Assembly (NCBI RefSeq): GCF_021462225.1
Contig: NC_061794.1
Span: 42,594,914-42,658,913, forward strand
Length of the DNA: 64,000 bases
Direction of reading: 5' to 3'
Origin: Girardinichthys multiradiatus
Taxonomy: Eukaryota > Chordata > Actinopteri > Cyprinodontiformes > Goodeidae
A model generated the notes under the pieces. The model made no database searches. It saw only the letters and a list, made by a program, of their open reading frames with translations, and was not told where the DNA came from. Shown here piece by piece: positions 28,690 to 41,017 of the stretch. Position numbers and translations under genes: made by a program. Numbering within the stretch: position 1 is the first letter of the stretch; each line of letters starts with the position of its first letter.

Positions 28690-29855
28690 TTCTCTACTGG
28701 AATGTGAAAGATAGTTCCCAGTTAGCGCAAAGGGCAGTAGTTGCCACAAAGATGGCACAACTAGATGATAGGTGGCAACAACCTTTTTATCCAATGTAAG
28801 TACAACAAGAAGTGTGGAAAACAGCAGACCACTTCTTAAATCTTGAAGCGGGAATGTCTGTCTTAAATAAGGCTCAATGTTAATGAACCTTCACAAGTAA
28901 CTTTGATAAAAGACCATGGCCATAACAGCACATTCTGTACTGTTTAGAGTGCAGAACATTTGGCTTGTCGGAGCCCTCTGGCTCCTCTTTTGTTTGCAGT
29001 TTGTGAGGGCACATCAGTGCAATGAGCAAATCACCCCTGTGCAGCTTGGCATAGCCTCATCCTTCTAAAAGCTTGCGTCTGGAGTCCCTCTGACCCATTC
29101 CCCTTGCTCACCATGTTCAGCCATGCAAATCAGAGTGCCTTCAGTTTGAACATTTATAAGATGAACCTGCAGCTCATGTCTGGAGCCACTGGGAGTTCAG
29201 AGGGGCAGAGCGTTGCTTAAAATATCATAGGAGAATTTTGTGTTTTAGTGAAAGGACATAAAGTGAGGCTATGTTAATTTTGCAGGTCTATGTAAGAATT
29301 CATACATAAAATCATAAAAATGAATTTATTGTAATACTATTTCTGAACTTTTTAAGAATATTGTGTGGCAGGTATTTTGATCTAGTCATTAAAATGATAC
29401 AATGATACAATATTAGATAAAATCATATACACTTCTGTTGTCATGTTTGACACTTTTTGAACAAAGCAATTTACTTGACATTTTTTTCTGACCAAAATAG
29501 TCAGTTTGTTAAATTCTTTATTTTAGTACCATATTTCATTACAATCACACATCCTATAAAATACATGACTTCTATGCAGATTGTACTGAACCTTATGTAT
29601 TTTTTGATATTTTAGGTAGCCTCTTTCAAAAATCACTTCAAGCTGGGACTGACATGTTTTCTTGCCACTGATGTGATTTGTGAAAGCAGTGGTATGGATG
29701 GAGGGAAGTCATCCCGCCACTGATTCGTGTCTGAGCTGCAAAGCTAGAAAGTGACAGAGTCATAACAATCAACATACTGTATGAGCGGGGCAGTCCCACG
29801 GCCTTGCACCTTTGCCTCTGTGAAACCAGCTTCATTTATGCAAGCTTTGTTGAGG
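28690..29855. other. Intergenic DNA, nothing firm recognised
   Basis: The 28960-29210 part is repeat-poor and somewhat GC-richer than its surroundings. The rest is AT-rich. No gene is supported. Confidence 0.35.
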
Positions 29856-29859
29856 ATGT

Positions 29860-30260
29860 GGCCAGATGGACTGGTGACCTATTGGCACCCAGATGCATCT
29901 TAAAGACCAGCTGTTCTATGCAGGCATGAAACTGTGAAAAAGGCAACCAGCATTCTTAAAGGTTACTATATTGCCAAAGATATGGGGTCACACCACCAAA
30001 TCAATGAATCCCCTCTTTTCCAAACACTTCCACAACCTGACCTCAACCTTCTTGAACACGTTTGAGAGTAATTAGTATGGAGGCTGCTATTCTGGTTTTC
30101 TCCTCTAATCATGAACACACTCCTAAATCTTGTGGAAGATGTTTACAGAATAGTTAAATTAGCTACTGCTGGCAACGGTGGGTCCATCAACAAACTGGAC
30201 CTTATAGATTAAGAATAAGATGACCTGCAGCCGCACCAAAGTGACATAACTGCTGTTCAA
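29860..30260 (+). mobile_element. Possible mariner-type fragment
   Basis: A + frame near 30030-30065 reads QPDLNLLEHV, resembling the SPDLNPIEHLW block that carries the last acidic residue of Tc1/mariner transposases. The surrounding frames are broken and no terminal repeats were found. Confidence 0.35.
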
Positions 30261-30264
30261 AAGG

Positions 30265-31205
30265 TGGCGCCAAAGACATAACTTACAAGTAACCTACTTA
30301 AAATCAGATGAAGTCAAAACAAGGATCCTTGTTTTCCAAAAATACTGAGAGAATGGACAAGCTGTTGTCAACATTTTGACAGTTCTTTACTGAAGAACTA
30401 CAATTCAAACTTTTTGAAAAGAACAACTTAAAATAAAAAACCTCCAAAGAAAAACAGATGGATAAATTACAACCGTTTGGGTAAATATTGCCACTAAAAT
30501 AATTTGTTAAAGTTTAGCAATAAATCTGGTTGGTTAAGCGAAAGCAAAAAAAAAATGTTAGGTTTATGAAAAGATCGTGATTAGGCATAAAGTACAGGGT
30601 TTGAAAGCTCTGCCCTTGTCCTTACCATGTGTGACTATGTGATGAGGAGGGAGAACCACTGGGCTTTTCTGGCTGAGAACCCTTTGCTCTGTTAATGGGG
30701 CTGTGTCCTTCATGCCAAACAAGAGAGAACATTAGACCTGTTATCAGACAATACCTTGAAATCAGTTCTCTGAGGCGAGATTATTAAATTTGAGTGACTA
30801 TAACGTCTGCAAACCATGCTGAACAACATACAGTAGATATAAAACCTGTAAACATCCCTGATTAAACCAGTGGTGTAAAAATATGACACCATGAGAAATA
30901 ATTCATACCATTTCAACCTTTAATGTGGCACATATGCCGAACAATTCAACTAAAGATGTCTGTTTAGGGGGGGAAATATATAAAATAAAAATAATGTGCA
31001 GTTAACTGCTTGTGTAAATATTTACCACATGTTGCAACAATTTTAGCATTCAGTCTTCTATTAGATGAGTGAGATTAAATGAACTTGAAATAAGGCTCAG
31101 CTGTCTTAGAAGGATTTCCCTGACACGCCTGTTCATTTGTATCCTGTAGTCTCACTGAACAACTGTATCAGTCCTGAAAAGGGTACAATACAAACAGACC
31201 ATATT
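30265..31205. other. AT-rich intergenic DNA, nothing recognised
   Basis: No repeat end, RNA gene or supported coding frame was found between the two transposon remnants. Confidence 0.4.
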
Positions 31206-32640
31206 CAGTGGGGAAAACAAGTATTTGATACACTGCTGATTTTGCAGGTTTTCCCATGATACCAAAGCATGTAGAAGTCTTTCATTTTTATCATAGGTAC
31301 TCTTCAACTGTGAGTGATGGAATCTAAAACAAAAATCCAGAAAATCCACATTGTGTGATTTTTAAGTGATTAATTTGCATTTTATTGCATGACATAAGAA
31401 TTTGATAAATCAGAAAAACAAAACTAAATGTTTGGTACCGAAACTTTGTTTGCAATTCCAGATATCAGACTTTTCCTGTAGTTCTTGACAAGGTTTGCAC
31501 ACTCCTCCAAAAAGATTTTCTCCAGATCCTTCAGGTTTTGGGACTCTCACTGGGCAATACAGACTTTCAGCTCCCTCCAAAGATTTTCGATTGGGTTCAG
31601 GCCTGGACACGGGCTAGGCCACTCCAGGACCTTGAGACGCTTTTTACAGAGCCACTCCTTAGTTGCCCTGGCTGTGTGCTTCAGGTCGTTGTCATGCTAG
31701 AAGACCCAGCCACAACCCATCTTCAGTGCCCTTACTCAGGGAAGGAGGTGGTTGGCTAAGATCACCAATCCATGGCCCCATCCATCCTCCCCTCAATACA
31801 ATGCAGTCATCCTGTCTCCTTTGCAGAAAAGCTTCCCTTAAGAATAATGTTTTTTCCTCCATGCTTCATGGTAGGGATGGTGTTCTTGGGGTTGTACTCA
31901 TCCTTCTTCTTCCTCCAAACACCGTGAGTGGAGTTTAGACCAAAAAGCTCTGTTTTTATCTCCTCAAACCACATGACCATCTCCCATCCTCCTCTGGATC
32001 ATTCAGATGGTCATTGGCAAACTTCAGACGGGCCTGGACATGTACTGCAGTATTTAGCAGATTTTAGTGTGTTACTAAAGGTCTTCTTTGAGACTGTGGT
32101 CCCAGCTCTCTTCAGGTCATTGACTAGGTCCTGCCATGTAGTTCTGGGCTGATCCCTTACCTTCCTCATGATCATTGATGCCCCACAAGGTGAGATCTTG
32201 CATGGAGCCCCGGACCGAGGAAGACTGACCGTCATCTTGAACTTCTTCGCTTTTCTTATAATTGCACCAACAGTTCTTGCCTTCTCACCAAGCTGATTGG
32301 CTAGTTTCCTGTAGCCCATCCAAGCTTTGTGCAAGACCACTGTTTTATCCCTGATGTCCTCACACAGTTCTCTGGTCTTGGCCATTGTGGAGAGGTTGGA
32401 GTTTATTTGTGTGGGGACAGGTGTTCTTTATACAGATAATGTGTTCAAACAGGGGCAGTTAATACAGGTAATGAGCGGAGAACAGGAGGCCTGTGAGAGC
32501 CAGGATTCTTACTGGCTGTTAGGTGATCAAATACTTATGTCATGCAATAAAATTCAAATTAATTACAAATCACACAATGTGATTTTCTGGATTTTTGTTT
32601 TAGATTCTGTCACTCACAGTTGAAGAGTACCTTTGAAAAA
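31206..32640 (-). mobile_element. Tc1-like transposon with near-complete but broken transposase
   Basis: The left end reads CAGTGGGGAAAACAAGTATT. The subterminal words ATTGTGTGATTTTTAAGTG and CACTCACAGTTGAAGAG recur inverted near 32560-32625. The - strand encodes the transposase N-terminus from 32385 ([20 protein letters not shown]) over 124 residues of helix-turn-helix domain. The C-terminus ends near 31440 ([12 protein letters not shown] region). Frameshifts separate the two, and the right terminal repeat is eroded. The element is immobile. Confidence 0.8.
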
Positions 32641-33009
32641 AGTTATAATCATAAATTCTACATGTTTGCAAGTGATGAAATGAGGTAGTAAAATCTTTAG
32701 AGTAACCTGAAGAGGGTTCTGGACAACAGATATCTTCATAATCTGACAGAGTTCAAGGACTTTGTATTGCCAAGACAAGATATACGGCAATCCTACTGAA
32801 ACTGAATGCTGTAATTGAAACAAACTGTGCTTTAACAAATTATTATTTCAGCAAGACAATAAGAAACTGCATTTTGAATGTATGTTACCACAACTTCAAC
32901 AACAACAACTGCCCCATTCTATCCTTCGAGAGATGTGCTTTTGACTCTAAATTGAAAGTTATCCTCTTAGTTTTATGTTTCAGTTTAATTTTGGTAAACT
33001 GTTACATGG

Positions 33010-33345
33010 TCTCAAGTCTCTACCAGTATTTTCCACATAATTTCCATGCATTTAACTCCATCCATTTTCCTATTTACTCTGACCAGCTTCCCTGTTCCTA
33101 CAGAAGAAAAGCCTCCTCACAGCATGATGCTGCCACCACTTTGTTTGCACTAAATTAATCTAGGGGTATCAGAGTCAAGGAGTCTGAATACAAATGCACA
33201 ACCATCAGATTTTCATTTGAAGAAAATGTAAGAAAACTTCTTTTCCATTCAGCTTTCCTTTGGTTTATCACATAAAAATCACCCAAAAAACATAACAATA
33301 GGTGGAAAAGTTCAAAGTGTATGAATACTTTTCCAGGGTACTCTA
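33010..33345 (-). mobile_element. Internally deleted Tc1-like fragment
   Basis: CATGATGCTGCCACCACTTTG near 33122 is the antisense of the conserved transposase block. The right end TGAATACTTTTCCAGGGTAC resembles a Tc1 terminus. Most of the element is missing. Confidence 0.6.
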
Positions 33346-33589
33346 TGTAAATATAAGCAGTGATTACCACAGTTGAAGTGTTAACACCAGCACCACCTTC
33401 CTTACACAACAAATGATTAGTGAGAAAACAAGCTGTAAGATCTGCATTCTACAATTTCTAGAGTGGATCTTGAATGTTCAGCAACTACACTGCTCCTTTT
33501 AAAATAAGGCACTCCCTGTTGTTGACAGAGAAAAACATTTTTTTTTGTGCAGGGCTTTGACGTTGGTGAAGTGAGGCTGACAGTCCAGT

Positions 33590-34300
33590 AACAGGGGCCG
33601 TTTGCTAATGATTTTTGAGCAGCCCCCAACCGAGTCCTAAATGTCTGCAATATCCATAAACAACTCTATACTGTCCAATTAGGCAGACAGAGATGTACTG
33701 GGCTGTCAGACAGATTTGCATGGCTAAGCACCTGAGATCCAAAGGATGATGAGGGGGATGGTTCACCGGCCAGAGAGAGAATGTGCACAATGGATGAGTT
33801 TCATTACAGCATTACCGCTTTACATACACACTCATCCAATTACTGCCTGGATTAATTGATCATCGTACCTTTCTTTTCCTTAGCAACAGCATTGGAGCTG
33901 CTGTGTTTTTCTTCTTTCTGCTCTGCAGCCCCTCTCCTAGGTTTCCAGTGAGAGCTCCTCATAAGGAAAAAAAGTCTGAGGGGATATTTGGAGAATGGAG
34001 TGGGGGTTTTGTTAGAGAAAGCCGTTCATGAGCCACCACTGTGAGGACGGCCATTTGCAGGATCGCGTACGTTGGGAATAATTAGAATTTATGTGTGCTC
34101 GTCAATCCCGCCTCATCCTCTTCCCTGCTGTAGAAGAACCATCAGTGGTCAGAGGGGTTCACCGGAGCATGACTCATCCCTGAGCGCGTTTGATCAGAAT
34201 GAATTATGCCTTTTAGATTCATTATGGCACTTTATTTCTCCTCTCTGTCCTCCTTCCTTGTCCGTTCAGCATGGCGAATGAAATGTACAAGACAGGGTAC
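33590..34300. other. Repeat-poor block, possible conserved non-coding DNA
   Basis: Unlike its surroundings, this 0.7 kb has no recognised repeat and balanced base composition. It contains words such as GACAGATTTGCATGGCTAAG (octamer-like ATTTGCAT) and TTTGATCAGAATGAATTATG. Open frames are short and have no domain. Confidence 0.35.
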
Positions 34301-34606
34301 ATATTTTATTGTATGCATGCTGTCATGCACGCACAGTTAGGGATAAGAAGTAGGAGGAGGCGTTTTGGCCTAGCAACACATTATAACACATTTTTCTGAG
34401 CAGTTTTTTTTAAGGGAGAATGGAAAGTTTCACAGAGCAAAGGAAACGTCTGTTTAGGCTGATAAGCAGACATTTAAAGAATAAAGGAAAACTAACCAAT
34501 ACTTCAGAACATCAGGATTTTTATTTATAGGCCTATTACAAGCAATAATAGGACAATTTAAGATAATTTACAGTTTATTAATTACTCAATAATGTATAAG
34601 AATACG

Positions 34607-35665
34607 ATGCTGTGAAAAAGCATTTTTCTCATCACAGATTTTTTCTGCTTTTGCTTTTATTGTTACACCTGAATGTTTCTGATCATCAAACAGGTTTTAA
34701 TAAAAGACAAAATGACCAAAATAAATAAAATGTGCAGTTTTCAAACAGTGATTTAAATCATGAATTAAACGTCATTAACCACAATTTCACAACCTTTATC
34801 CAGGCCTGATTACTCTCAGAATCCCAAAAATCACTTAAATAGAACTTGTATGACAACATGTGGCCAGCTAAGTGACCTCAAAAAGCAACAAGTCATGCCC
34901 CAATCTAAAGAAATTCAAAAACAGATGAGAAACAAAGGAGTGGCTGGCTCACCAAATTAGTCCAAGAGCACACGATTTACCAATCCAGGAGGTCACTGTA
35001 CAAGGTTTTTGGAAGGTGTGTATCCCTATTAAATCTGTTGTGAAACTAACACAGCATTTTAGTAAAAAAACATCAAACCAACAATCAAAGACAGTGGGAA
35101 TTAGTATGATGGTTTTTTACTCCTTCCACGACCTGGATGTCTTGATGAATGTTCTGTACCAGAAAAAACTGAATGAGACTGTCCAACCATCAGTCTGGGA
35201 CCTAAAGCTCAGGCATATTTGGGTTATGCAGCAGGACAGTGATCTGAAGAACACAAGAAGGTCCACCTATGAATGACTCAAAGAAATAAAATGATAGTTT
35301 TGGAGTGACCCAGTAAAAGTCCAGTCTTATTTGGATTGAGAACCTGTGACATAACCTTAAAGAGACGATCATTCTTGAATATCCTCCAGTGCGGCTTAAT
35401 TAAAATGCCACCAAGTCCGGCAACAGCAGGTCAACAGGTCAGGGGCCGGTTACTTTTATATCAAGAGCCAGGTTGCTTTTGGTAGTTTTTTTTTCCCCCA
35501 AAAAAATGAAATCATTGTTTGAAAACTGCATTTCCTATTTACTTAGGTTATTTTTGTGTCTTTGTTATGAAAACATGGTTGTTAATCAGAAATTATTTTT
35601 TGGGAAAAAAGGAACAACAAAGGAAAATGATGGGGCAAATACTTTTTTCACAGCACTGTTATTTT
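34607..35665 (+). mobile_element. Decayed Tc1/mariner transposon with recognisable ends
   Basis: The left end GATGCTGTGAAAAAGCATTT and the reverse complement of the right end (AGTGCTGTGAAAAAAGTATT) match, giving inverted termini around a 1.06-kb interior. The + strand retains KTVGISMMVFYSFHDLDVL- and QQDSDLKNT-type transposase text near 35090-35250, broken by stops. Confidence 0.75.
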
Positions 35666-36721
35666 CATTATTAGGTCATTAATAAATTGGCTACTTTAAT
35701 AATACTTCATACAACATCCTACAAAAGCATTGTGGAAGTGATTGCGGAAGCTAAAAGGGCCCTCATCCAATAAATAAATGTATATTTAAAAAACTTTTCA
35801 AATAATAAAAAAATACACATATACTCATGTTATTGACATATGTTTTATATTATGTATTTACTTATTTATTTATTTCTGTACAACACTCCTGTGCTACAGT
35901 GCATCATGACATAATGTATCTTTTACGATGGCTTGTCAAGTGGACCCTATCATCAATTCAGTTTATTTATATAGCGCCAATTCACAACACATGTCATCTC
36001 AAGGCACTTCATAATGTCAAGTACATACATTCCAATTAATCCTAACCATTGAACAGTACAGTCAGATTGAGTTATTTATTCAAATTGGATAAAACGTTTT
36101 TCTGTCTAAGGAAACCCAGCAGATTGCATAGAGTCAGTGACTTGCAGCATTCCCTCCTCCTGGATGAGCATGTAGAGACAGTGGACAGTCACTGGCGTTG
36201 ACTTTGCAGCAATCCCTCATACCGAACATGCATGTAGCGACAGTGGAGAGGAAAAACTCCCTTTTAGCAGGAAGAAACCTCCAGCAGAACCAGAACCAGA
36301 CTCAGTGTGAACGGCCATCTGCCATGACCAACTGGGGTTTGAGAGAACAGAGCAGAGACACAAAGAAGCACTCATCCAAGAGTACTTTCTATGGGAAGGA
36401 AAAGTAAATGTTAGTGGATGTAGCTCCTTTAGTCATTTCATCTAGAAAGAAAGAACAGATAAACTCTGAGCCAGTTTTCAAGGTTAGTCTGAAAGTAAGC
36501 ACATAGAGTTAGTTACAGTAAAAGCTCAGTCAGTTGCTGTATCTAGGAGAGAGAAAGGGTTAAACACTGAAAGACAGGGCCATGTTGATCATCAGTAGAG
36601 GGTGAGCATTAAGTTGTTGTCAGGAGAAGCTTGGACAATGCCCCCCTCCAGAAAGGTGTCACAGGTAGACACAGAGTCAGGCCAGGTGTAGCTTCTAGGA
36701 AGAAAAAAGAGAGAGAACATA

Positions 36722-36905
36722 AAGGGGGTCTATGGGGCAGTGGGCAGGCCTCAGCTGGCCCGGACACTCACGCTTCTGCATGATGATTGGATGATCTGTC
36801 TGAGGCTGAATCCCTTTTTGATTGACAGCGAAATGAGCGAATCAGCGATCAGCGATCTTGAAATTGAGCTTCCACTCCTTGAAAGACCAGCATCTGTCAC
36901 TGCTA
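36722..36905. repeat. Foreign segment replacing part of the LINE 3' UTR
   Basis: The copy at 22.6-23.6 kb has about 140 bases between GGGAGAACATAAAG and GATAGCTCAGG. Here a different, GC-richer sequence of about 180 bases occupies that place, containing CAGCTGGCCCGGACACTCAC. The source was not recognised. It could be an older sequence variant of this LINE subfamily. Confidence 0.45.
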
Positions 36906-37452
36906 CGGAGATAGCTCAGGATAACCTAAGCCATTCTAACTATAAGCTTTATCAAAAAGGAAAGTTTTACGTCTAGCCTTAAAAGTAGACAGGGTGTCTG
37001 CCTCATGGACTAAAACTGGGAGCTGGTTCCACAGAAGAGGAGCCTGATAACTAAAGGATCTGCCTCCCATTCTACTTCTAGAGACTCTAGGAACCACCAG
37101 TAAACCTGCAGTCTGAGAACGAAGTGCCCTGTTAGGAACATATGGAACAATTAGATCTCTGATGTATGATGGAGCTAGATCATTAAGGGCTTTATATGTG
37201 AGGAGGAGAATTTTAAATTCTATTCTGGATTTAACAGGGAGCCAATGAAGGGAAGCTAAAATAGGAGAAATATGATCTCTCTTTTTAATTTTCATCAGAA
37301 CTCTTGCTGCAGCAGTTTGAATCAGCTGAAGGGTTTTAACTGCTTTTTGTGGACATCCTGATAGTAAAGAATTACAATAGTCCAGCCTTGAAGTAACAAA
37401 TGCATGGGCTAGTTTTTCAGCATCACTCCTGGACAGGATATTTCTAATTTTG

Positions 37453-37864
37453 TGTTATGATTTGGGGTTGTTTGGTTTTTGGTTTCTGGGTTTTTGTTGG
37501 TCTTATTCACAGTTCAAGTTTTGAATCATATTTCTGTTTATTTTCCTGGTCATGTTTTTGTTTTGTCGTCTTGTTCATGTTTTGTCAAGTTTGGTTTTCG
37601 GATCTGGTTATGCTTTTGCTGCATGTTTTTCTAGTTTGTGTTCAAGAGTCTCTGTTTTGCTCCAGCCACCTTTTGTTCTGTTAATTAAGTTTATTCGGTT
37701 CACCTGCTCCAAGTTAATCTGTCTCCTTGCTCCACCTGGTTTTCACTCCATATATACACCTGCCTCCTGCTGTGAGTGAGTTTTTTGTTATTAAACCTTT
37801 GCACTTACCATCACGCTGCTTGCTCGTCTGCATTCTGGGATCCTATATCTCGCAAACCCTAACA
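37453..37864 (+). mobile_element. Solo LTR inserted in the LINE
   Basis: The 412-bp insert starts TGTTATGATTTGGGG and ends AACCCTAACA, so it has TG...CA ends with short inverted termini TGTTA/TAACA. It is flanked by TTTTG and TATTG, a 5-bp duplication with one change. Cutting it out joins the LINE codons for NIA and KIR in frame. It has a TATATATACACC core near 37749 and ATTAAA near 37792, in U3-R-U5 order on the + strand. A related copy is at 52406. Confidence 0.8.
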
Positions 37865-38251
37865 TATTGGCAATGTTCCGGAGGTGAAATAAGAAAATCC
37901 TAAAAACCTGTTTAATATGGGATTTAAATGACATGTCCTGGTCAAAAATAACACCAAGGTTTTTTACTTTATTACCGGAGGTCAATTTAATGCCATCCAG
38001 GTTAAATGATTGACTAAGCAGTTTCTTTTTTAAAGACTCCGGTCCAGAGACGACAACTTCTGTCTTGTCTGAATTTAGAAGCAAAAAATTTAAAGTAATC
38101 CAAGTTTTTATGTCTTCAAGACATGCTTGTAATCTGTCTAACTGGTTGGGCTCATCAGGATTCATTGATAAGTAAAGCTGAGTGTCATCAGCGTAACAGT
38201 GAAAATTTATCCTATGCTGCCTGATAATTTGACCTATTGGAAGCATATATA

Positions 38252-39506
38252 CAGGAGTTGGACAATGAAACTGAAACACCTGGTTTTAGACCACAATAAT
38301 CTATTAGTATGGTGTAGGGCCTCCTTTTGCGGCCAATACAGCGTCAATTCGTCTTGGGAATGACATATAGAAGTCCTGCACAGTGGTCAGAGGGATTTTA
38401 AGCCATTCTTCTTGCAGGATAGCAGCCAGGTCACCACGTGATACTGGTGGAGGAAAACATTTCCTGACTCGCTCCTCCAAAACACCCCAAAGTGGCTCAA
38501 TAATATTTAGATCTGGTGACTGTGCAGGCCATGGGAGATGTTCAACTTCAATTTTATGTTCATCAAACCAATCTTTCACCAATCTTGCTGTGTGTATTGG
38601 TGCATTGTCATCCTGATACACGGCACCACCTTCAGGATACAATGTTTGAACCATTGGATGCACATGGTCCTCAAGAATGGTTCGGTAGTCCTTGGCAGTG
38701 ACACGCCCATCTAGCACAAGTATTTGGCCAAGGGAATGCCATGATATGGCAGCCCAAACCATCACTGATCCACCCCCATGCTTCACTCTGGGCATGCAAC
38801 AGTCTGGGTGGTACGCTTCTTTGTGGCTTCTCCACACCGTAACTCTCCCGGATGTGGGGAAAACAGTAAAGGTGGACTCATCAGAGAACAATACATGTTT
38901 CACATTGTCCACAGCCCAAAATTTGCGCTCCTTGCACCATTGAAACCGACGTTTGGCATTGGCATGAGTGACCAAAGATTTGGCTATAGCAGCCCGGCCG
39001 TGTATATTGACCCTGTGGAGCTCCCGACGGATAGTTCTGGTGGAAACAGGAGAGTTGAGGAGCATGTTTAATTCTGCCATGATTTGGGCAGCCGTGGTTT
39101 TATGTTTTTTGGATACAATCCGGGTTAGCACCCGAACATCCCTTGCGTCCACAGTTAATCCTGTTGGATGTGGTTTGTCCTTCTTGGTGGTATGCTGACA
39201 ATACACTGGATACCGTGGCTCTTGATACATCACAGACTTGCTGTCTTGGCCACAGATGTGCCAGCAAGACGTGCACCAAGAATTTGTCCTCTTTTGAACT
39301 CTGGTATGTCACCCATAATGTTGCGTGCATTTCAATATTTTGAAAAACTGCAAAACTGCTCTTACCCTGCTAATTGAACCTTCACACTCTGCTCTTACTG
39401 GTGCAATGTGCAATCAATGAAGACTGGCTACCAGGCTGGTCCAATTTAGCCATGAAACCTCCCACACTGAAATGACAGGTGTTTCAGTTTCATTGTCCCA
39501 CCCATG
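38252..39506 (-). mobile_element. Tc1/mariner element of DD36E type inserted in the LINE
   Basis: The termini CAGGAGTTGGACAATGAAAC (left) and, inverted, CATGGGTGGGACAATGAAAC (right) form about 31-bp inverted repeats with three mismatches. They are flanked by TA, in a short TA run. The element is 1255 bp and sits within the LINE codons for LGPILFTI and YMLPIGQ. The TA run prevents an exact choice of the insertion point. Confidence 0.85.
38304..39316 (-). pseudogene. Tc1/mariner transposase, DD36E spacing, N-terminus frameshifted
   Basis: The natural start is the ATG at 39316 (MGDIPEFKRGQILGARLAGT). The frame meets a stop about 40 codons in, and a second frame carries CDVSRATVSSVLSAYHQEG. From about 39160 a third frame stays open to the TAA at 38304. 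So two small indels break the helix-turn-helix region while the catalytic domain is intact. Catalytic residues seen are D in VLFSDESTF, D in VYQDDNAPIH and E in DLNIIEPLW. Exactly 36 residues lie between the last two, unlike the 34 of classic Tc1. The product, if made, would cut and paste DNA at TA sites. Confidence 0.85.
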
Positions 39507-41017
39507 TATATAGTAAAGAGAATTGGCCCAAGTACTGAACCCTGTGGTACTCCACAATTAACCCTGGAGTTTAAGGATGATTTATCATTTACATGAAGAT
39601 ACTGGAATCTGTCAGACAAATAAGATTTAAACCAGCCTAGCGCTGTTCCCCAGATCCCTACAGCATATTACAGCCTTTCTAAGAGAATATTGTGATCGAC
39701 TGTATCAGATGCATCACTGAGATCTAACAGGACAAGTACAGACACAAGTCCATTATGTGAGGCCACAAGATTATCATTAGTGACTTTCAGCATAGCTGTT
39801 TCAGTGCCATGATGAGCTCTGAAGCCTGACTGAAACTCTTCAAACAGGTCATTGCTGTGTAAATGCTCACACATTTGTTTAGCAACTATTGTCTCAAGAA
39901 TTTTAGATAAGATTGGAGGATTGGATATACTGTAGGTCTGTAAGTTTTCAAGTCATCTCGATCAAGCGAAGGTTTCTTAAGTAAAGGTTTAATTACAGCT
40001 ACCTTAAAAGCTTGTGGTACATATCCATTTACTAAGGATAGATTAATCATAAAATGGGGCTGGTAATCAGAGGAAAACTCTTCCTTAATAATTTGGTTGG
40101 GATTAGGTCTAACATACAAGTTGAAGGTTTAGATGAAGCTAATATTTCTGATAACTCAGGAAGCTCCACAGGATCAAAACAGTCCAAACACAAATCAGTT
40201 TCTACAGTTACTTCCAATGTTGTCTCACTTGCTGAGGATGAAGTAATCATCTTCGAGAGTATGTCAAAGATTTTATTTTTAATAGAATCAATTTTATTTA
40301 AGAAGAATCCCATAAAGTCATGACTGCTGAGAGCTAAGGGAATGGATGGCTCAACAGATCTATGACTCTGTGTACGTTTAGCAACTGTACTAAAGAGAAA
40401 CCTAGGATTATTCTTGTTCTCTTCTATTAATGATGAGAAATAAGCTGTTCTGGCTTGGCGAATTGTCTTTTTATACAACAGTAGGCTATTTTTCCAGATT
40501 AAGTAGGAATCCTCTAGATGTGTAGAGCGCCATTTTCTCTCCAATTTTCTAACATTTTGCTTTAAAGTACGCAGCTCTGAATTACACCAAGGAGCCAGCC
40601 TCCAATGAATAATTACCTTCTTTTTCAAGGGGGCTGCATTGTCTAATGCACCACGGAATGATGGAGTAACACTATGAACAAGAGAATCAATTTGTGAAGG
40701 GGAAGAAACAAAATTATTGCCCTCCACTGTGTTTTTCTGTGATACTGAAGAAATTAAAAGTGGAACAGATTCTTTAAAGGTTCTTACAGCATTGTCTGAT
40801 AATGCTCTACTATAATGAAATTTTACTTCAGGTGTGGAGTACTCGGTTAAATTAAACTCAAAGGTCATTAAAAATGGTCAGACAGGACAGGGTTATGAGA
40901 AAATATTGTTATTTCTTTACACTCAATGCCATATGTCAGCACAAGGTCCAGAGAATGAAGACAAAGGTGGGTAGGTTTGTTAATGTTTTGATCAAAGCCA
41001 ATTGAGTCTAAGATACC

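Larger units (their letters stand above)
36936..40868 (-). pseudogene. LINE reverse transcriptase (broken by frameshifts and two insertions)
   Basis: The linker and RT start from 40868 are open for 273 codons. After a frameshift near 40055 the text continues ([21 protein letters not shown], 40119-39886), then [16 protein letters not shown] at 39874-39668. The catalytic YADDTQLYLS lies at about 38190, beyond the Tc1-like insertion. The C-terminal LASLHWLPVKSRIEFKILLL part is at 37295-36936. The order matches L2/CR1-type RT. Host function is not expected. Confidence 0.85.

Noticed and set aside
38383..39198. Several + strand open frames of 60-97 codons across the DD36E element
   Set aside because: They are antisense to the transposase and owe their openness to its codon structure. 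None has a domain of its own.
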